64,000 nucleotides of DNA from Batrachochytrium dendrobatidis JAM81 (GCF_000203795.2 NW_006281114.1:124001-188000), one strand, 5' to 3'; shown: positions 14,208 through 27,683, counted from the stretch's first letter. Notes: generated by a model not told the origin, from the sequence alone. Made by a program: numbers and translations.

Positions 14208-15086
14208 ATGGGAAAACCAAAAAAGGCAAAACTGGTTCAGCTACTCAAAAACATGAGTAAGCCAGTATCCAAACATGCCAAGAAACAGCAATCCACACCC
14301 TCATCCAACGTTAAAAAGCGATCATCACCACATGCCAAGACTGGATCTCTTACTGCAACTCAACCATGTGTAATTCGAAGCATCAAGAGCCAACAGAGTT
14401 TTTATTTTGAATCGGATGATACTGTTCTTTTAGTTGGCGAAGGGAATTTCAGTTTTGCTGCATCTCTCATACAAGAACTTTCTGGAACCCTTCATCTCAC
14501 AGCAACTAGCTACGATTCTCACTCTACTGTGGTGTCCAAGTATCCCGATTCAGTAGAAAATCTGGCACTTCTTGCTGATTGGGAATCCACTACTCTCTTC
14601 AACATTGATGCAACCGTCTTGCATAAAACAAAACTGCTAAAATCAAAACGCTTTGATTGCATTATCTTTAATTTTCCACATGTTGGATTGGGTATAAAGG
14701 ACCAAACTCGTAATATCCAGCAAAACCAGACACTCATCAGTGATTTTTTGGCTTCGGCCATGCATCTCCTTACTTCTCGATCGCTTTACGGAGATTCAAA
14801 AGATGGTGTGATTTACATTACTGTCAAAACAGGAATGCCATACGACTTGTGGGATGTTAAAGGGTTAGCCAAGGCGAATGGAGGCATGAGTTGTTTAAGA
14901 TCGTTTGTATTTCATCCTGAAGCGTTTCCTGGATACTCGCATCGTAGAACAATTGGATTCTCCGAAGGACTGAGTACGGATGATAATAGCGAGATCTTGA
15001 AGCGACCGTCTAGAACATATGCTTTTACTGTAAAGCAAGAGGATGAACCCACGTTGGATAATGATGATGATCACGATAATGAATGA
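14208..15086 (+). CDS. BMT5: 25S rRNA (uridine-N3)-methyltransferase, BMT5-like (DUF2431)
   Basis: Rossmann-fold SAM-dependent methyltransferase of the Bmt5 family; yeast Bmt5 makes m3U in 25S rRNA in the nucleolus. Single exon, 292 residues, start ATG at 14208 and TGA at 15084-15086. A Lys/Ser-rich basic N-terminus (residues 1-60) fits nucleolar targeting. SAM-binding motif VLLVGEGNFSFAASL at residues 73-87. The family motif FDCIIFNFPHVG is at 149-160, QNQTLISDFLASA follows, then VKTGMPYDLWDV. Acidic C-terminal tail DNDDDHDNE. One of the two intronless genes in the window. Convergent with CTR9, 215 bp between stops. Confidence 0.93.
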   Translation: MGKPKKAKLVQLLKNMSKPVSKHAKKQQSTPSSNVKKRSSPHAKTGSLTATQPCVIRSIKSQQSFYFESDDTVLLVGEGNFSFAASLIQELSGTLHLTATSYDSHSTVVSKYPDSVENLALLADWESTTLFNIDATVLHKTKLLKSKRFDCIIFNFPHVGLGIKDQTRNIQQNQTLISDFLASAMHLLTSRSLYGDSKDGVIYITVKTGMPYDLWDVKGLAKANGGMSCLRSFVFHPEAFPGYSHRRTIGFSEGLSTDDNSEILKRPSRTYAFTVKQEDEPTLDNDDDHDNE

Positions 15087-15301
15087 TCAAAACAATGGTC
15101 TTGTGCTTTATTATCTCACCTTGTCTAATCTAAATAAACAGAATCAATAGATCTCAGCTTCCATGTTTGATGCATTTATAATGCGCCAGTTTAAAAGTAT
15201 ATCATCGGCTTTATTTTTGCTATCGGCACGCAGCCACAAGAGCATTTTGATACTTTGGAGAATAAAGCTAAAGCATTCATTTTGCAGGCATCCATCAAAG
15301 A

Positions 15302-18300
15302 TTACTCCTCTTCATCGCTTTCCCCAATAACAGCAGTCGATAATTTCGAGCGGACACCCAACACTTTGGCTCGTTTCATCATCATTTCATCCTCGTCATC
15401 AGATGCTATTGTCGAATTTGTATTTAAAATCTGTGCCTCGTCACTAGATTGCTTTTCTCTCATCTTTTCTTTCCTTTTACGCTTTTGTTTTCTAAATGGT
15501 TTATAGTTTAAATGGTTAGATGCACACCAACAAGCTTTAGCAACTGACATGGTTCATGCTTGAAACGTACCCTTTACTTGGTGTGAACCCATCAGCTTCA
15601 GATTGATCAACGTGTTGATTCATGTCATCTTCGTCATCCTCATTCGTAGCAGCCTTGCGACGTATAGGCTTTGCCTTTTCCATCTCCAACTCAACTCGCA
15701 TTTTTTCATTGTCTTCCTGAACAATCGCTTGCAGCTCTCGACGTTTACGATCGAGCTCTTCCAATCTAAGTTGTTCATTCAATGCACGCTGTTTTTCTTC
15801 ACTACGCTTGATCTCGGCTGCTTCTTCACGTTTGGCACGGATTTCTGCTAAACGTTCTTCGCGCTGCGAGTCTAAAACTTCGGTTTCGTGAATCTTTTTT
15901 TCTGTAGTACGACGCACACCCTTGGAATACTTTGCACGTTCTTTGGCACGTTCAACATCATATCCAAGTTGTGGATTTGGCTTGTGCTTACTTAATTCTT
16001 CAAAAGTTCTACAAGATTCATTAGACGGAGCACTTTGAGCAAAAACCAAATCTGGCTTGCAACTCACAACACAATGAAAAAACTAGTTTTAAAATACATA
16101 CTTTTCAGAAGCTTCCAAACCTATTACGGCGCTCCGTAATAGCGACAGAGGTCGCTTTTCTTTAGGTTGTTCGTTGAGAATTTGCGCATACTGCTGCTTT
16201 GCCAGAGCCAAATTGTATTGAAGTGCCAAATCGTTGGGTTTCAAATCACAAGCCTAAATACTCCATTTCAGATTCATTGTAATTAATATACGCCATGTAT
16301 ACGTTAAAGTAGTGCTAAATACGAACCTCTTTAAGTCTTGCAGCTACTGTAGCCATTGCATCTGGCAGCTTTTCAGTTTTCGCAATAATGTAGTGTGCGC
16401 GGGCCAAGGATCGAATAACATCAATATCGGCTGTAGTGGATCGTTTTTTTATTGACTCGTACTAGCGCCACAATAAAGCAGTTAGTGACAATACTCGACC
16501 ATGCATTGATAATACAGATGGAACACGTACCAAAGGAATAGCAGAATGTGGAAGTCCAAGTTCCACCAAAATGTGTGCCAAATTAAGAGTAACATTGATA
16601 TTTGTACCAGCTGCCTCTTGTATCTATTCAAAAGCAGTAAAGATTGAAACTCACAAAATTAAAATGACAATAGTATTGACGTTTAACCAACCGACATTAA
16701 AAGTTACCTGAGTAAGAATTTCACGGGCTTCGTCCATATCACCAAAGTAAGCAAATGCAATGGCGATTCCTGTAGCAGCATACATGTTACGAGAGTCCAA
16801 ACGAAGCGCCTTGGTAAAAAACTCGACAGCACGTTTACAGTGAATATCGCGCTGCACACCAATCCCCAAAAATAGTTTATCCTGATGAGTATAGTAACCT
16901 TGTATGCACCAAAATAAACGCAAAGTAAAATTACCTGCTTGGAATCAGTACGAGCAAACTTTAGACACATGTTTCCTGTGCTGCATAGTGAAAACATGTC
17001 GTACTTGTCAATTTCTTGAAGAATTTTCTCAAACGCTTTTCTAGCTGGTCGAAGCGCCTTACTCTCAAGATGGGCGTTGGCAACAAGTGACCATGCTTTG
17101 ACATTATTTTCGTCAATGGCAAGAGCATCACTGTACCGATCCAATGCAGTTGCATTGTCACCACTATTCTGAGATATATATCCAAGACGAAGCAAACCTG
17201 CACAAAAATAAAACTAATCAAAACGTGCTACAAATCTCAAACATTATAAAGCCGTATATATCTCATCTGGACTAAAAATTTACATACAATCTACATATGC
17301 AGGATGATCGTTCAAAATAGCAAGATATTGCGCCTTTGCTTTTTCTGTATCACCAAGAGTTTCATTAAGACGAGCAAGATTGTATCGCACAGTAGTCTGT
17401 AAAATATCTGAAGCGTCACCCGGTTCAACAGTAGTTGGACTTGCTTCAAAAGCGCGATCATAAAAAGATTTGGCCAATTCAAGTAGTTGCAAAGCAGACC
17501 TTGAATCTCCAAGACTGGTTGGACGACTAGATCCCAAATCACTCGCGTGTTGGATTAGCTGTTGAGCATCAAGGTGATAAAGAGCACCAAGATTATTAAA
17601 AAGCTCCGGTGCAACTGACATGTCTGGTATTGTTTCCAAAATACGAATGGCACGATCAAAAGCTAAATGCCAAACAATAAAAAGATAATTAACACAAGCT
17701 CAAAACCAAAGTGCTTTGTATCTCCAAGTGATCAATCATCGCACACCCTTTTCAGCTTGTTTAAGGTCTTGCTTTGAAAAATAGCAGCCAATAACAATAA
17801 GCAACTCGGGATCGTTGATGTATTCATCGTCATCCGTCTTGGCTTTAAAGCCATGTTCCTCTTCAAAGTAGCTACGAAAGATCTTTTTTAAACGATCCAG
17901 TTTTTCTGACACTTTTTGGGCAGAATCTGGTAGCTGTGCATAAATCTCTGTGGCAATCTACAACACAATCAATCATGTTAGATATAAAATTCAGCAATAC
18001 AAATTCTTGAAGTTGCAAGTTTTGAACTTACCGCCAATGCTTCGTAATTATCTGGAACTTTGGCAAGTACTTTTTCAAGTGGTACCATAGCCTCATCAAA
18101 TTGTTCTGTCGTTTTTATAATATGTTAGGATCGATTGACACCATTGTTCAAATATACATTAAAAATGCTTACTCTTGTATATTTGCAGCTGGCCAAGTCC
18201 AAACTGAATAAGAACTGAGTCGGGATTCAATTCACTTGCCTTTACAAAACAGGTGTAGGCCAAGTCATAATTCATCTCAGCCTGGGCGATTTTTCCACGA

Positions 18301-19940
18301 AGCGCATACGAATCTGCACAGGACATTTTACTTCCAGGAAGACGCAGAGCAGATTCTGAAAACACTCGAGCCTGTCATTGTCGCATTTATGTATACAGGA
18401 TATTAGACTTGCACATTTCAGATATAAAACTGAAAAAAGTCAAGGTATTGAAATGATACCTTTCCATAGTCTCCTTTTGAAAAAAAGCGATCGGACATCA
18501 GGTTAAAGATTATAGAGTGACGGTTATTTTGACGATATCCTCGAGCCAAATAGCCACCAGCAGCAGTCATGGCGGTATTTTTCTCTTCAGGTGTTGCCGT
18601 AGTACTTATTGCTCGATTGTTTTCCAAGATGGATAGCAAAGCAAGCGCATCCAAGTTATCTGGATTCTATCCATTTATTATTACTGTCAGTTACGATACA
18701 GCCATTGAACAAGTGTTTTGATGAAATGGGTTGAAATAGCTTACAAGAGAAACTGCTCTAAGAAATGCAGCGTGGGCTTTTTTTTCCATTCCAAGACGGT
18801 GAAAGCATATCCCGATGGGTATGCGAACATCTGGCTTAATGGTTGGATTTATTCGAAGGATGGTCTGGTATCCGGCTAGTGCAGATTTAAAATCTTGTTT
18901 TAAAAAATGAACGCAAGACTGTTTCTTGGAAATTAGTGCATTGCTAAAACCAAAACCACTCATCCATTATATAAAACTGTATAGGGTTACCGATCCAATA
19001 AGCGCAGGTAAAAAGTTTGGTTCCTGGTTTAGAGCTCCACGGAATGTGTACAGTGCTTGATCAAGCTGGTTCCGAGAAAGCATGACGTTTGCTAATTGAA
19101 TAAAATAGAATGAATACAGGACGATTTCAAAGATGCGAATGGCACAATCTACCTTTTCCGACAATAGTGTACAAATGCATTCTATCCAAACGTTCGGCAT
19201 CGTTTAAAATCTGTGTTGCATTTGCAATAAACTGATCGTGGATGGATGGATCAGATTCCGATTTTGCCTTTTCAATATAGTGCGAAGCCAGAGTATTCAG
19301 AATCAAAATCAACGAGTTTTCCTCTCTACGAGAATTACGAGCTAAAATAACGAAACAAGATTATCAAAAGATTGAGCTTGATTGACATATTCAGAGTACG
19401 AATATTATGTTTTTTGGAAGACGGAAACAATGCAATTTCAAGAGATGCAAGCCAGCGTATTGGCAATTCACCTTGTCCAATCTCTCGACCTTTTTGAAGA
19501 AATATTTCGAATTCGTCTACCATGTCTCTCTTGAGGTATTGAAACTAAAGTATTATAAGGTTGATTAGATCTATAGTGCAAGTGATATGCAAGCTAGAAT
19601 GCAGTTGATCCAAGAAACTCTGAATCCGTCCAGCCTTTCAAGGAAATGAGTCCAGTTGGATAGGATGAAGGAGAGATATAAATGTTGAGTTGACCAAGAC
19701 AGTGACAGATAGACCACACTAATAGACATAAACCAATGAATTTGTACAATCCATTAGGTTATGAAAGTCATAAGCCAGACTAACCGCAAACTCGAGAAAC
19801 AGTGACAATGAACCGTCCTCAGATGTCAGAATATCAATAATATGATCATGATTTGCACGCAAGTCATTCAAGTCGACTTCCAGCACTTCATTTGTCTGTC
19901 CACTACGAAGCAACGGGATCTCTATACTGGTTGCAGCCAT
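15302..19940 (-). CDS. CTR9: Paf1 complex subunit Ctr9 (TPR protein)
   Basis: Scaffold subunit of the Paf1 elongation complex on RNA polymerase II. Start ATG at 19940: MAATSIEIPLLRSGQTNEVL then DLNDLRANHDHIIDIL matches the Ctr9 N-terminus. More than a dozen TPRs follow over many exons, for example ALYTFRGALNQEPNFLPALI (about 19010), FGLGQLQIYK (about 18180), and PELFNNLGALYHLDAQQL with YNLARLNETLGDTEKAKAQY (17290-17630). Later ones include ALAIDENNVKAWSLVANAHL (about 17070) and FFTKALRLDSRNMYAATGI (16770-16850). The C-terminus (15302-16065) is a charged Glu/Lys/Arg coiled-coil and acidic tail ending GESDEEE, as in Ctr9. CACGTG lies 68 bp upstream. Tandem behind ECO1, 175 bp away. Confidence 0.93.
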
Positions 19941-20007
19941 GACCAATATCTTGGGAATAAGTTGACAAAGTATTCGATTGTCCAACACTTCAACCCACTC
20001 TTATTTA

Positions 20008-20013
20008 CACGTG
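20008..20013. promoter_or_regulatory. CACGTG box upstream of CTR9
   Basis: Context ACACGTGATC, 68 bp upstream of the CTR9 ATG, between CTR9 and the ECO1 stop codon. Same core and flank as the box before RMD1. Regulatory role inferred. Confidence 0.4.
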
Positions 20014-20115
20014 ATCCCATCATGAACAAGAGTCCATCAAGTCGTATTATTATAAGATACTTGAAAGCATGTATTTTAGATATTGTCCTGTGAGTCTAGT
20101 GATGGTCTGTGAATG

Positions 20116-21251
20116 TTATTCAATCAGATACACGCGGAATGGATTCCCAAAGTAATGATTTGCTAATAGTCGACCAGCACTTGAAGGTTGTGACAATGCC
20201 AACAGTTGATGTGGAAGAACTTGTCCCAGAATAAACCGATGACTGAATCAATGTGAATGTTGTTAGACTAGCCATACATGATAATTAATATGAACCAGAT
20301 TCAGTTACTTACCGCACTGCATCCAACAATCGTGTTGCAATGCCTTGTCTTCTGTCTAGTTTTGATACCCATATGCGACTTATTCCACAAATGGCATCCA
20401 CTCTCTCACTACAATTCAATCGTAGAAAGTTCATCAGCATACAAATATAATAATGGATTTCACGATCATGAAATACTCACTCGGAATATGTGGTATCGCT
20501 TATTGACTCATGTGCGTAGTGAATGGGTTCAGCTAGTACACAACCCTTGACTCGTCCATCTGGTGTCAAGCATACAAATCCTTGTCCAGTTCCAGTCTTG
20601 GGAATATCACTTGGAATGGCACCAAGTTCCTTGTCTACGATACTGACTAGATTAAGAAACTGGGAGACACTGCGTTAGGATTCAAATCTCCTATTCAACT
20701 GCAATGTAGACTGTCTCACCTTGCACCATTCCTTTGGATGCTCGCTTGAATGAATGTGGATAATAAAGGATCGATCCAAACCAATAAACAGAGACGGAAG
20801 TGAGACTTGCTAAGTGTAGACAGACATGTGGAAGAGTGTAAACTCAATGCAGTGTCACTACAGATAAGAGGTCAATGAGCTCTGAATACATTCAACTTAC
20901 CCATCGAATTCCATCCATGTATTGTCTGTGATATGCTTTATGCAATTGATCGTCTTCAGCTGATCCAATCGAATACTCCATCTCACACTCCTTACACTTT
21001 TGAGATCTAGGTTGACGTTGTCCTAGTTGTAGAGTAGTCTGTACCATTTCTTTAGTCTGTTTCTGCTTTACTGAGGTTGCTTTACGACACTTTGCATATG
21101 GAGTCACCAAAGAGCGATTACCAAGTGCTCTATAGGAATGCGACGTTTGTCTTGACAATACATCTAAACTTGACTGTTTGAATATACTCTCCGATGCACT
21201 ATGGCTTGATCCAGTGTCACTGCTGTTGCGCTCAGATTTAGTTGGTTTCAT
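20116..21251 (-). CDS. ECO1: N-acetyltransferase Eco1/Ctf7/ESCO, sister-chromatid cohesion
   Basis: Acetylates the Smc3 subunit of cohesin in S phase to establish cohesion. Start ATG at 21251. The first exon holds a Ser-rich, low-complexity N-terminus and the single C2H2 zinc finger CKECEMEYSIGSAEDDQLHK then AYH (CxxC and HxxxH). The GNAT domain follows: VSIVDKELGAIP, GQGFVCLTPDGRVKGCVLAE, VDAICGISRIWVSKLDRRQG then IATRLLDAVR (acetyl-CoA loop RRQGIA), and ALSQPSSAGRLLANHYFGNP near the end. TAA at 20116-20118. About six exons. The N-terminal region is short, as in yeast rather than vertebrate ESCO1. Tandem downstream gene is CTR9; the TFB2 stop is 127 bp upstream. Confidence 0.93.
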
Positions 21252-21378
21252 CGATATGACTCAAGAAAACCCCTTCAAGGTTAAAACCCTTTACAAACCT
21301 CATACTAGCACATCCAATTTAAAATCACCAATCCAGTTTATTTAATATCTTGGATAGCTTGATCTGTAGATTCAATCT

Positions 21379-23834
21379 TCATTTCGCAGCACCCAACTGT
21401 TTATTTCTCTGCTTGGAAAAAAACACTTTAATGTGCTCATGTCCTTCTGCTGATACAACTACAAGTCTCTTTGAATCAGAGTGCCATAGCTCATATCCAA
21501 GATCTGTTGCATACTTTAAAATCTCACGATACTCTTGCTCACCAGAAAACATCTGGTAAAGGTGTCCGCGTGAAATCCGAAGACGATTTCGCTCCATTTC
21601 CCAAAGTCGAACCTGATCCACTATAGTTGTAGGAAGCACAGGTGACTTGGTATGCATAAACCAGTGTGTTAGTTGCTTTGGACAAATCATAAATTTAAAT
21701 AGTAAACCAAACATGTAAATCTTACCCCCTTTTTCATCTCTGGATGTGCATGGGTTGTAAGGTATGCAATAATCTGGTTTAAAACTAATGGTATCAGCAA
21801 CCTCTTATCCATTATAATGTAAACATTTCATGACAGCTCAATCGTATCACTTTACCTGCTCAGCAGATATACCCTTGGCCAAAGCCTCTCGTACGCTATC
21901 TCGAGTAATGATTCCAATCACCATATTGGCAAACCGAACACGCATCTCTATAAACAAACTCAATACTGCAATTTGTAATGGCGAGTCCGTGTATGCATAG
22001 ACACGGTAATTGGTCTCAATAATAATAAATCCATCCGAATCTGCCTCAAGCGATCGTGGAGACAATACTGCACCAGCACTGGCTCCGGACGTGAGAGATG
22101 TGGCTAAATGGGTTGGATAAAATCGAGTCGATTTTTTCTAATACCGTGTGGCAAACAGTGTTAGATTCGGCCTGAAAAATCCAAGTGGTAAAAATACTCA
22201 ATATAGCATTGTACCTTTCGTTGATATATAAGACCTAAATGCTTAAGATCGTCCAGCATATGTTTTTGTGTTGGAGTCAAAACTTCTACAGAGTAGTCCT
22301 GAGTTTATGGTTAAATGCAAAACAGGTCAGTAAAATTGGTATTGCATTTCCATTTCCATTTCAATTTAAAAATACCTGTCCAAGTTCCAAACTACCAAGC
22401 TGGAAAAAAAAGTTTAATACTTCAACAAGCTCCATGTTAAGTTGCTATAAAATTGGATACAAAAGTCAGTAGATATAATCACTGGCCAATGCATTATTTT
22501 CTTATCATTCGGACTAAATAAACTACACTTGTTGACCAAATCAACACACCTCGGCCATTTCCAAATACTGCAGCAAAAACGCCCATATTTGCACATTGAC
22601 ATCCTGTAATAAAAACTGAAATCCTTTTGATGTTATCCGCAAATCTCCATTGTGAGCTGCATTTGTTGAAGATCTAATATAAACATACATCAACATTTTA
22701 TGATTTAAAAATAGCAGATGCTTGAATACAAAACTCATGCTTTAACCTACATGGGTGCCATCAAACCCGACTTTTCCAAAAGCTTTACTATTGCCTAATT
22801 GAAAACAAGTTTAAAACATTAGACGCATCAACACGCTGATAGAAGTTTATACTACAATGACCCAACATTTACCTTTGGCCGCTTATCTGATGGAGTTCCA
22901 ACCAGATAGTGCAGTACTGACTCCCAACATTCTTTGGCATACGTTTCCAAAAACGCGATACTTGGCCGGTGCTTATCTATCGTTTCACAGGGCATACCAA
23001 ATGAAGTATGACTACCACTACAATAGAGATGGAATGTCAGTCTTGAACATGAATTCATCAACACCACCCATATTTCAGTCGCATTAAACAAGTCATACCT
23101 TCCAACAAGTGCATTATGTATGCTTTTTTGAAACACAGAGTTGATATGAACTGATTTATGAGATCCTTCGTTTTTTATTGACAGAATATGTAGTTTTGCC
23201 AGTCCAGTAACTGCATGTGAAAATTGACTGTTGGGTTTAATCCATTAGCACTCACTTTCAAATGCAATCTTTAACAAACCAATATAAATGGAAAATCATG
23301 AATCGATTGTTGAGCATACCCACTGTATTCATGTGTTTCCCAAGTTTCAATATCTGATATCTTAACTGTCATGCTAGTATAGAGCAGTCTTAGTATAGTG
23401 TGCTTTGCCAGATCAGGAAGAAGACTAAATTGTAAAACATGTCAGTGTTTTGAAATAAATGTAAACCAATGAAATCCTGCCGAGTTGATACTTGATCATA
23501 TACAAAGAAGCATATTGGATGATTTGACCAATATTTGAGATTCAAAGATTTGTGCATGGATTCAAACACAAGAAAATAACTCACCGAAGAATGGCTAGAC
23601 AAGTAGCAGGCTGAGCAAACAATCTGTCCAAAACAGGTCTAGGAAGAGACTCTAAATACTGGCCAACATTCCCCTATTGTCGCATAATAAGATCAGATTA
23701 CGCAGCCAAATTAGGAGTTGAACCCATACCAGAATGCATGTGCAGTCGAGTCAATCTCGTTCAATCCAGAAACTCAAACTTATTCTTAAAGCAGCACTCA
23801 CACTGATGGGAGAAGAAGCTTCAGCAAGCATCAT
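21379..23834 (-). CDS. TFB2: TFIIH subunit Tfb2 (p52/GTF2H4)
   Basis: Core TFIIH subunit that anchors and stimulates the XPB/Ssl2 helicase in transcription initiation and nucleotide-excision repair. Start MMLAEASSPIS at 23834. Exon 2 reads VGQYLESLPRPVLDRLFAQP then ATCLAILR. Later exons have SIAFLETYAKECWESVLHYL then VGTPSD, KGFQFLLQDVNVQIWAFLLQ then YLE, DGFIIIETNYRVYAYTDSPL then QIAVLSLFIEM, and TRDSVREALAKGISAEQ. The terminal dimerisation domain with Tfb5 is at 21379-21620 (VDQVRLWEMERNRL, LVVVSAEGHEHIKVFFSKQR). TGA at 21379-21381. About ten exons. Shares a 115-bp divergent promoter with the PPR-like gene. Full family colinearity, no missing part. Confidence 0.93.
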
Positions 23835-23949
23835 GCAGACTGTATTACAAAGTTGACATTGGATTCCAGCCAGCAAATCTATCCCTCAATTCCCTGAGGG
23901 TGTTCTGGAACGACTCAAATTGCTGTCAAAACCATTCATCACATTGACC

Positions 23950-26221
23950 ATGACTATTGCAACCACTGGATTTACTGCCAACCAACTAGTGTGCAGGATT
24001 GCTGCTGGCTATCCTCGTCTTGCTTTTATCTACCGGAATACTCAATATTACACATCCTTGACTGGATCTTCACTCAAATCTGCTGTCAAAGACCTTCAAG
24101 ACCACCATGCCAATTCCAGGACTACCGACATTACAAAGACTATCTCTCCATGGGAAGAGTATTCTGAGCTAATTTCCAAATCACTTAAATCATCGAATTT
24201 CACTCTGGATAAGCATAGGCAGCTTTTCAACATTGTAAATGACACTCTAGCTATTGATTCGGATAATGTTGCATTCAAAACTATCGTTTTGGAACGGATT
24301 ATAGATAGGCTTGGAAAGGCTGCCACTGCTTCTCAATATTATCGACTTGCGCTCTTGCTTGGGCAACAGGTAAATGTGCCGAGTTTATTTTGCCATGTAT
24401 AATACGCTATCAAGTAATCTAGAATTGCAAATGTTTAAATTACATCTTGAATGCTGACTGATAACCTAATAATAGAATGATGTGCGGAAACTGGTTCGTT
24501 TGTTCAATAAAATGCATTTGCTAAATATACGTGCTGCCTCTTGGGCTTATACCGTGTTACTGCAGTCCTTGGTTGCCAACGATGCTCTAGAATCTGCTAC
24601 TTCTCTGTTTACCTGCATGCGAACTACCTCTGCAGATACACTGCCAACATCACATATTGCTACCCCATTTGGGACATTGGTACTTCCATCCTCTAGTCCT
24701 CACTTTTATGAATCAACTAAAGCAACTTTTCTGCCCTACCCCAATCGAAGCGCATTCGAAATTCTGATTGCAGAATATGCTCGTCGTGGTGATCATTACA
24801 ATGTCGATGCCCTTGTTTCTGTTTTCAAATCCAGCAAACTAAAAATTATGCCACAACTTTTCCAAACCATCATCGATTCGTTTGTGCGTCGTCGTATGTT
24901 TTCTGCTGCATATGCCTGTCATCTCCAGCTAATAGCCATTTCTGAGAATCCATCGTGCTTTGTCGCTCCAAATTTGTTGTATTTAAAAAATGTCTGCGTT
25001 TCACTTTCTCATCTAAAAAGACCCAAAGAAGCACTGCAGCTATTAGTCAAATATTCAAATACTTTCCAATACTCGTCCGAAACGGCTCTCGTGCCATTAT
25101 ACAAGTTTCTCATGACAGCCTGCACTACTTATCTTGATCCAGAAACTGCCCTTGACATCTTGCAGCACTTTATTCTATCGAATAGATCTGAAGCACAATC
25201 CATTCTGTTCTGTGAATCTGTAGCTCTTATTTCGGAAAAGTGTAATCGTGTCGATATTCTCAAGCAAGTATTCGACATAACCAGCTCATTCAAAACTAAA
25301 CAACTGACCCCCATCCTGCTCAATATATATTTACAAAAGTTTGCACACTTTGAAAAAGTAAAAGAACTCGACACTAATGCTGCAAGCAAAAGCGATACTG
25401 TTCAATCCTTATGGGTTGAAATTTATGATTGTGCAAGTGCTTTGAAATCGCTAGCTGATCTTAAATCCACCACGTTTGTATGTCTCGTGGACCGGTGTAT
25501 TCAAGATAAAAATATGAGCAAAGCTGTAGAGATTCACTCTAAAATGTATCATCATATACCCTTTTCTGAGAGATCAGACTGCTTTACCATGGCCACTTTA
25601 CCGCTGTTTTTTGCCTTGATGAAACAATCCAAGTTTGATGACGCGTGGAAAGCATTAGATCTTTCATTCGACTACGTAAAGTCACCCAATATACTGTGGG
25701 ATCAATCGAATCTATTGAATACTCTATCTGAGCCACTTGTCGAGCTGATATGTCAAGATTTGTCTGAAACGACACTTTTTTCTCGCTTTAATCGTATTCA
25801 TTCTATTTTTGGAGCCAATTCAGGTATTTCTGATGGTGTCGCATTACGCATTGCAAAAAACCCGTCAAGCAGTATTGTTATCCTACCGCAACTTGCAGCT
25901 CTTTCTTGCTGGACACCATCTGTTTCGGGACTTGTGTCAATTGTGGATACCGTTTTGGAACATGGACCTTCATCCGTACTTTGTCGAATGCACTATTCGC
26001 TTAGTGTTTCTAAACGAACTGGGGATGATCGCTTATTGGTAGTTTTAGATGCACTGTTGTGTGCTGCATCAGTGATGCCGTTGCAACCCACACCCAGCAT
26101 GTCGACAAGACTTAGCAAATCTGAAGTGGATTGTGTCAAGTCTTGGATGGAGCATCGGGATATCAATTTCAAGCAGCATCCATGGATCAACCAGCTTATT
26201 TCCAACTATGCACTTGAGTGA
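23950..26221 (+). CDS. Mitochondrial pentatricopeptide/helical-repeat protein, unassigned
   Basis: Two exons (23950-24369 and 24476-26221) give a 721-residue protein. The first 35 residues (MTIATTGFTANQLVCRIAAG, then YPRLAFIYR) are rich in Arg, Thr and hydrophobics with no acidic residue, as expected of a mitochondrial presequence. The rest is paired amphipathic helices in PPR style, for example RAASWAYTVLLQSLVANDAL then ESATSLFTCM, and NRSAFEILIAEYARRGDHYN then VDALVSVF, and LFQTIIDSFVRRRMFSAAYA. PPR proteins bind organellar RNA. I cannot name the orthologue. Earlier reading back to 23920 would use CTG, so the ATG at 23950 is preferred. Convergent with GLC8, 118 bp between stops. Confidence 0.75.
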
Positions 26222-26339
26222 TGTATACTTTTGAGTACAAATGCATGTACATACATTGTGGTCTCTTATTTCTCAAGCAGCCCAAACTAAATAAAAAACG
26301 CATTATAACCACACCAAAAAGGTTAAATATATATTTATA

Positions 26340-27571
26340 TCAAGACATTATGTTTTTGGCTGCACTGCCTTCACTATCTACTGGCTCGGAAGCAAAACGA
26401 ACAGACGAGTTTGATAGATGCAATGGCGGTACGGCTTCTTTGCGCAGTGCATTGATCTGGTCTGCATCTTCATCCTCACTTGCCCATCCATCCTCTTCTA
26501 GATCGACATCACTCATATCATCGCTTTCATTATACTGGTCAGGATCATTATAAGCATCGTCATCTTTTTCGTGCTGTATCAGCTCACGACCCCGCCGTAA
26601 TATGTTTTTCATATTGTAGTGCTCTGATCGATGTGAGCTAAATTTCAAACGCTTATTTTGATCTGAATTCAAAAGTTTAGTACTAATAACAAACGCATTC
26701 TAATTCTCAGTATAGGTTGAATTGAACCAACACACCTTCACTGGTTGCATCGTCTATATCACCGTCAGATTGCCACTCATTTCCACTAAATTCACACATC
26801 TGCATCCGCATATCGAGCTCTGCAGGGAGTGTTTCTGACGATAGCGAGTCAGATCTATTACGTGAATTCTCTATGGCAGTAGCGAGCTCCAATGGTGGGA
26901 CCGTTCCTAATTGTTAAAAAGTATATGGATGAATTTCAACAGCCTTGAACACTCTCGACAGCCCATTGTGACCAATGATGACGTATCTTTGATCCAGTAT
27001 TTCAAACAAAGCTATACCTGTAGAGCCCAACAGCTGGTCTGTGGTTGAATCGTATCTGATAAATGGTGTTTTGGGTTCCGTCACCTTCATTGTTGAGTCT
27101 TTTTGTGCCTCAGTAATCATAAGGTTATCTTCATCCCAGCAAATCCTGGAGTCCAAAAAACGGTGCAGCAATTAGAACCTTTTGCACATATCAGAGACTA
27201 ACTCTTAAATCAACCATCATCTTGAACAAACGGACAACTCAAACGTTCGTTGACAACTGAAAGTTCATGCGAAACCCAACTCAGGTTTGGGTTCAAGGTA
27301 TGAACACGAAATGTGCAAACCATCCCAAGTCAAGATGGACATTACAGGTTGGTAGGTCTGGCTGGTAAGCATTCATAAATAAGAACGGTTACCCTCTAGT
27401 TTTTGGCTGCTCAGAATTGGACTTGCGCTTTAGAATGCCTCGAGCAGTAGACTTGGGTTGAGCACTAGAAGAAGGCTCCATAGTATCGGATTCAATCATT
27501 TCGTCAATGGTATTCCGAATTGGATTGTGTGAGTATGCGCCAGCAGCAGGAATGTCGTTTGAATCGTCCAT
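26340..27571 (-). CDS. GLC8: Protein phosphatase 1 inhibitor-2 (IPP-2/Glc8)
   Basis: Intrinsically disordered regulator of protein phosphatase 1. Start ATG at 27571. Exon 1 ends with the PP1-binding element [10 protein letters not shown] then SEQPKTRG (inhibitor-2 K-G-I-L-K motif). Exon 2 has [18 protein letters not shown] then [13 protein letters not shown], matching the WDE-N and EPxTPY region whose Thr is the GSK3 site. The last exon (26340-26665) has [20 protein letters not shown], equivalent to the catalytic-site helix HYNEGLNIKLARQLI. Acidic C-terminus [20 protein letters not shown]. About four exons. Divergent from the J-protein gene, 112 bp, with a CACGTG box between them. Confidence 0.88.
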
Positions 27572-27619
27572 GACCGCAGATGTAAACTTTTCAGGCGAGA
27601 TAACTGCAATCCATCAGAT

Positions 27620-27625
27620 CACGTG
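27620..27625. promoter_or_regulatory. CACGTG box between GLC8 and the ER J-protein gene
   Basis: Context GATCACGTGAAATG in a 112-bp divergent promoter, 58 bp from the downstream ATG at 27684. Candidate bHLH site. Inferred. Confidence 0.4.
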
Positions 27626-27683
27626 AAATGCTTGGAAATCAACTTGAATCCAAACGCAGTTTTTATCTGATTTAAAAGCTACA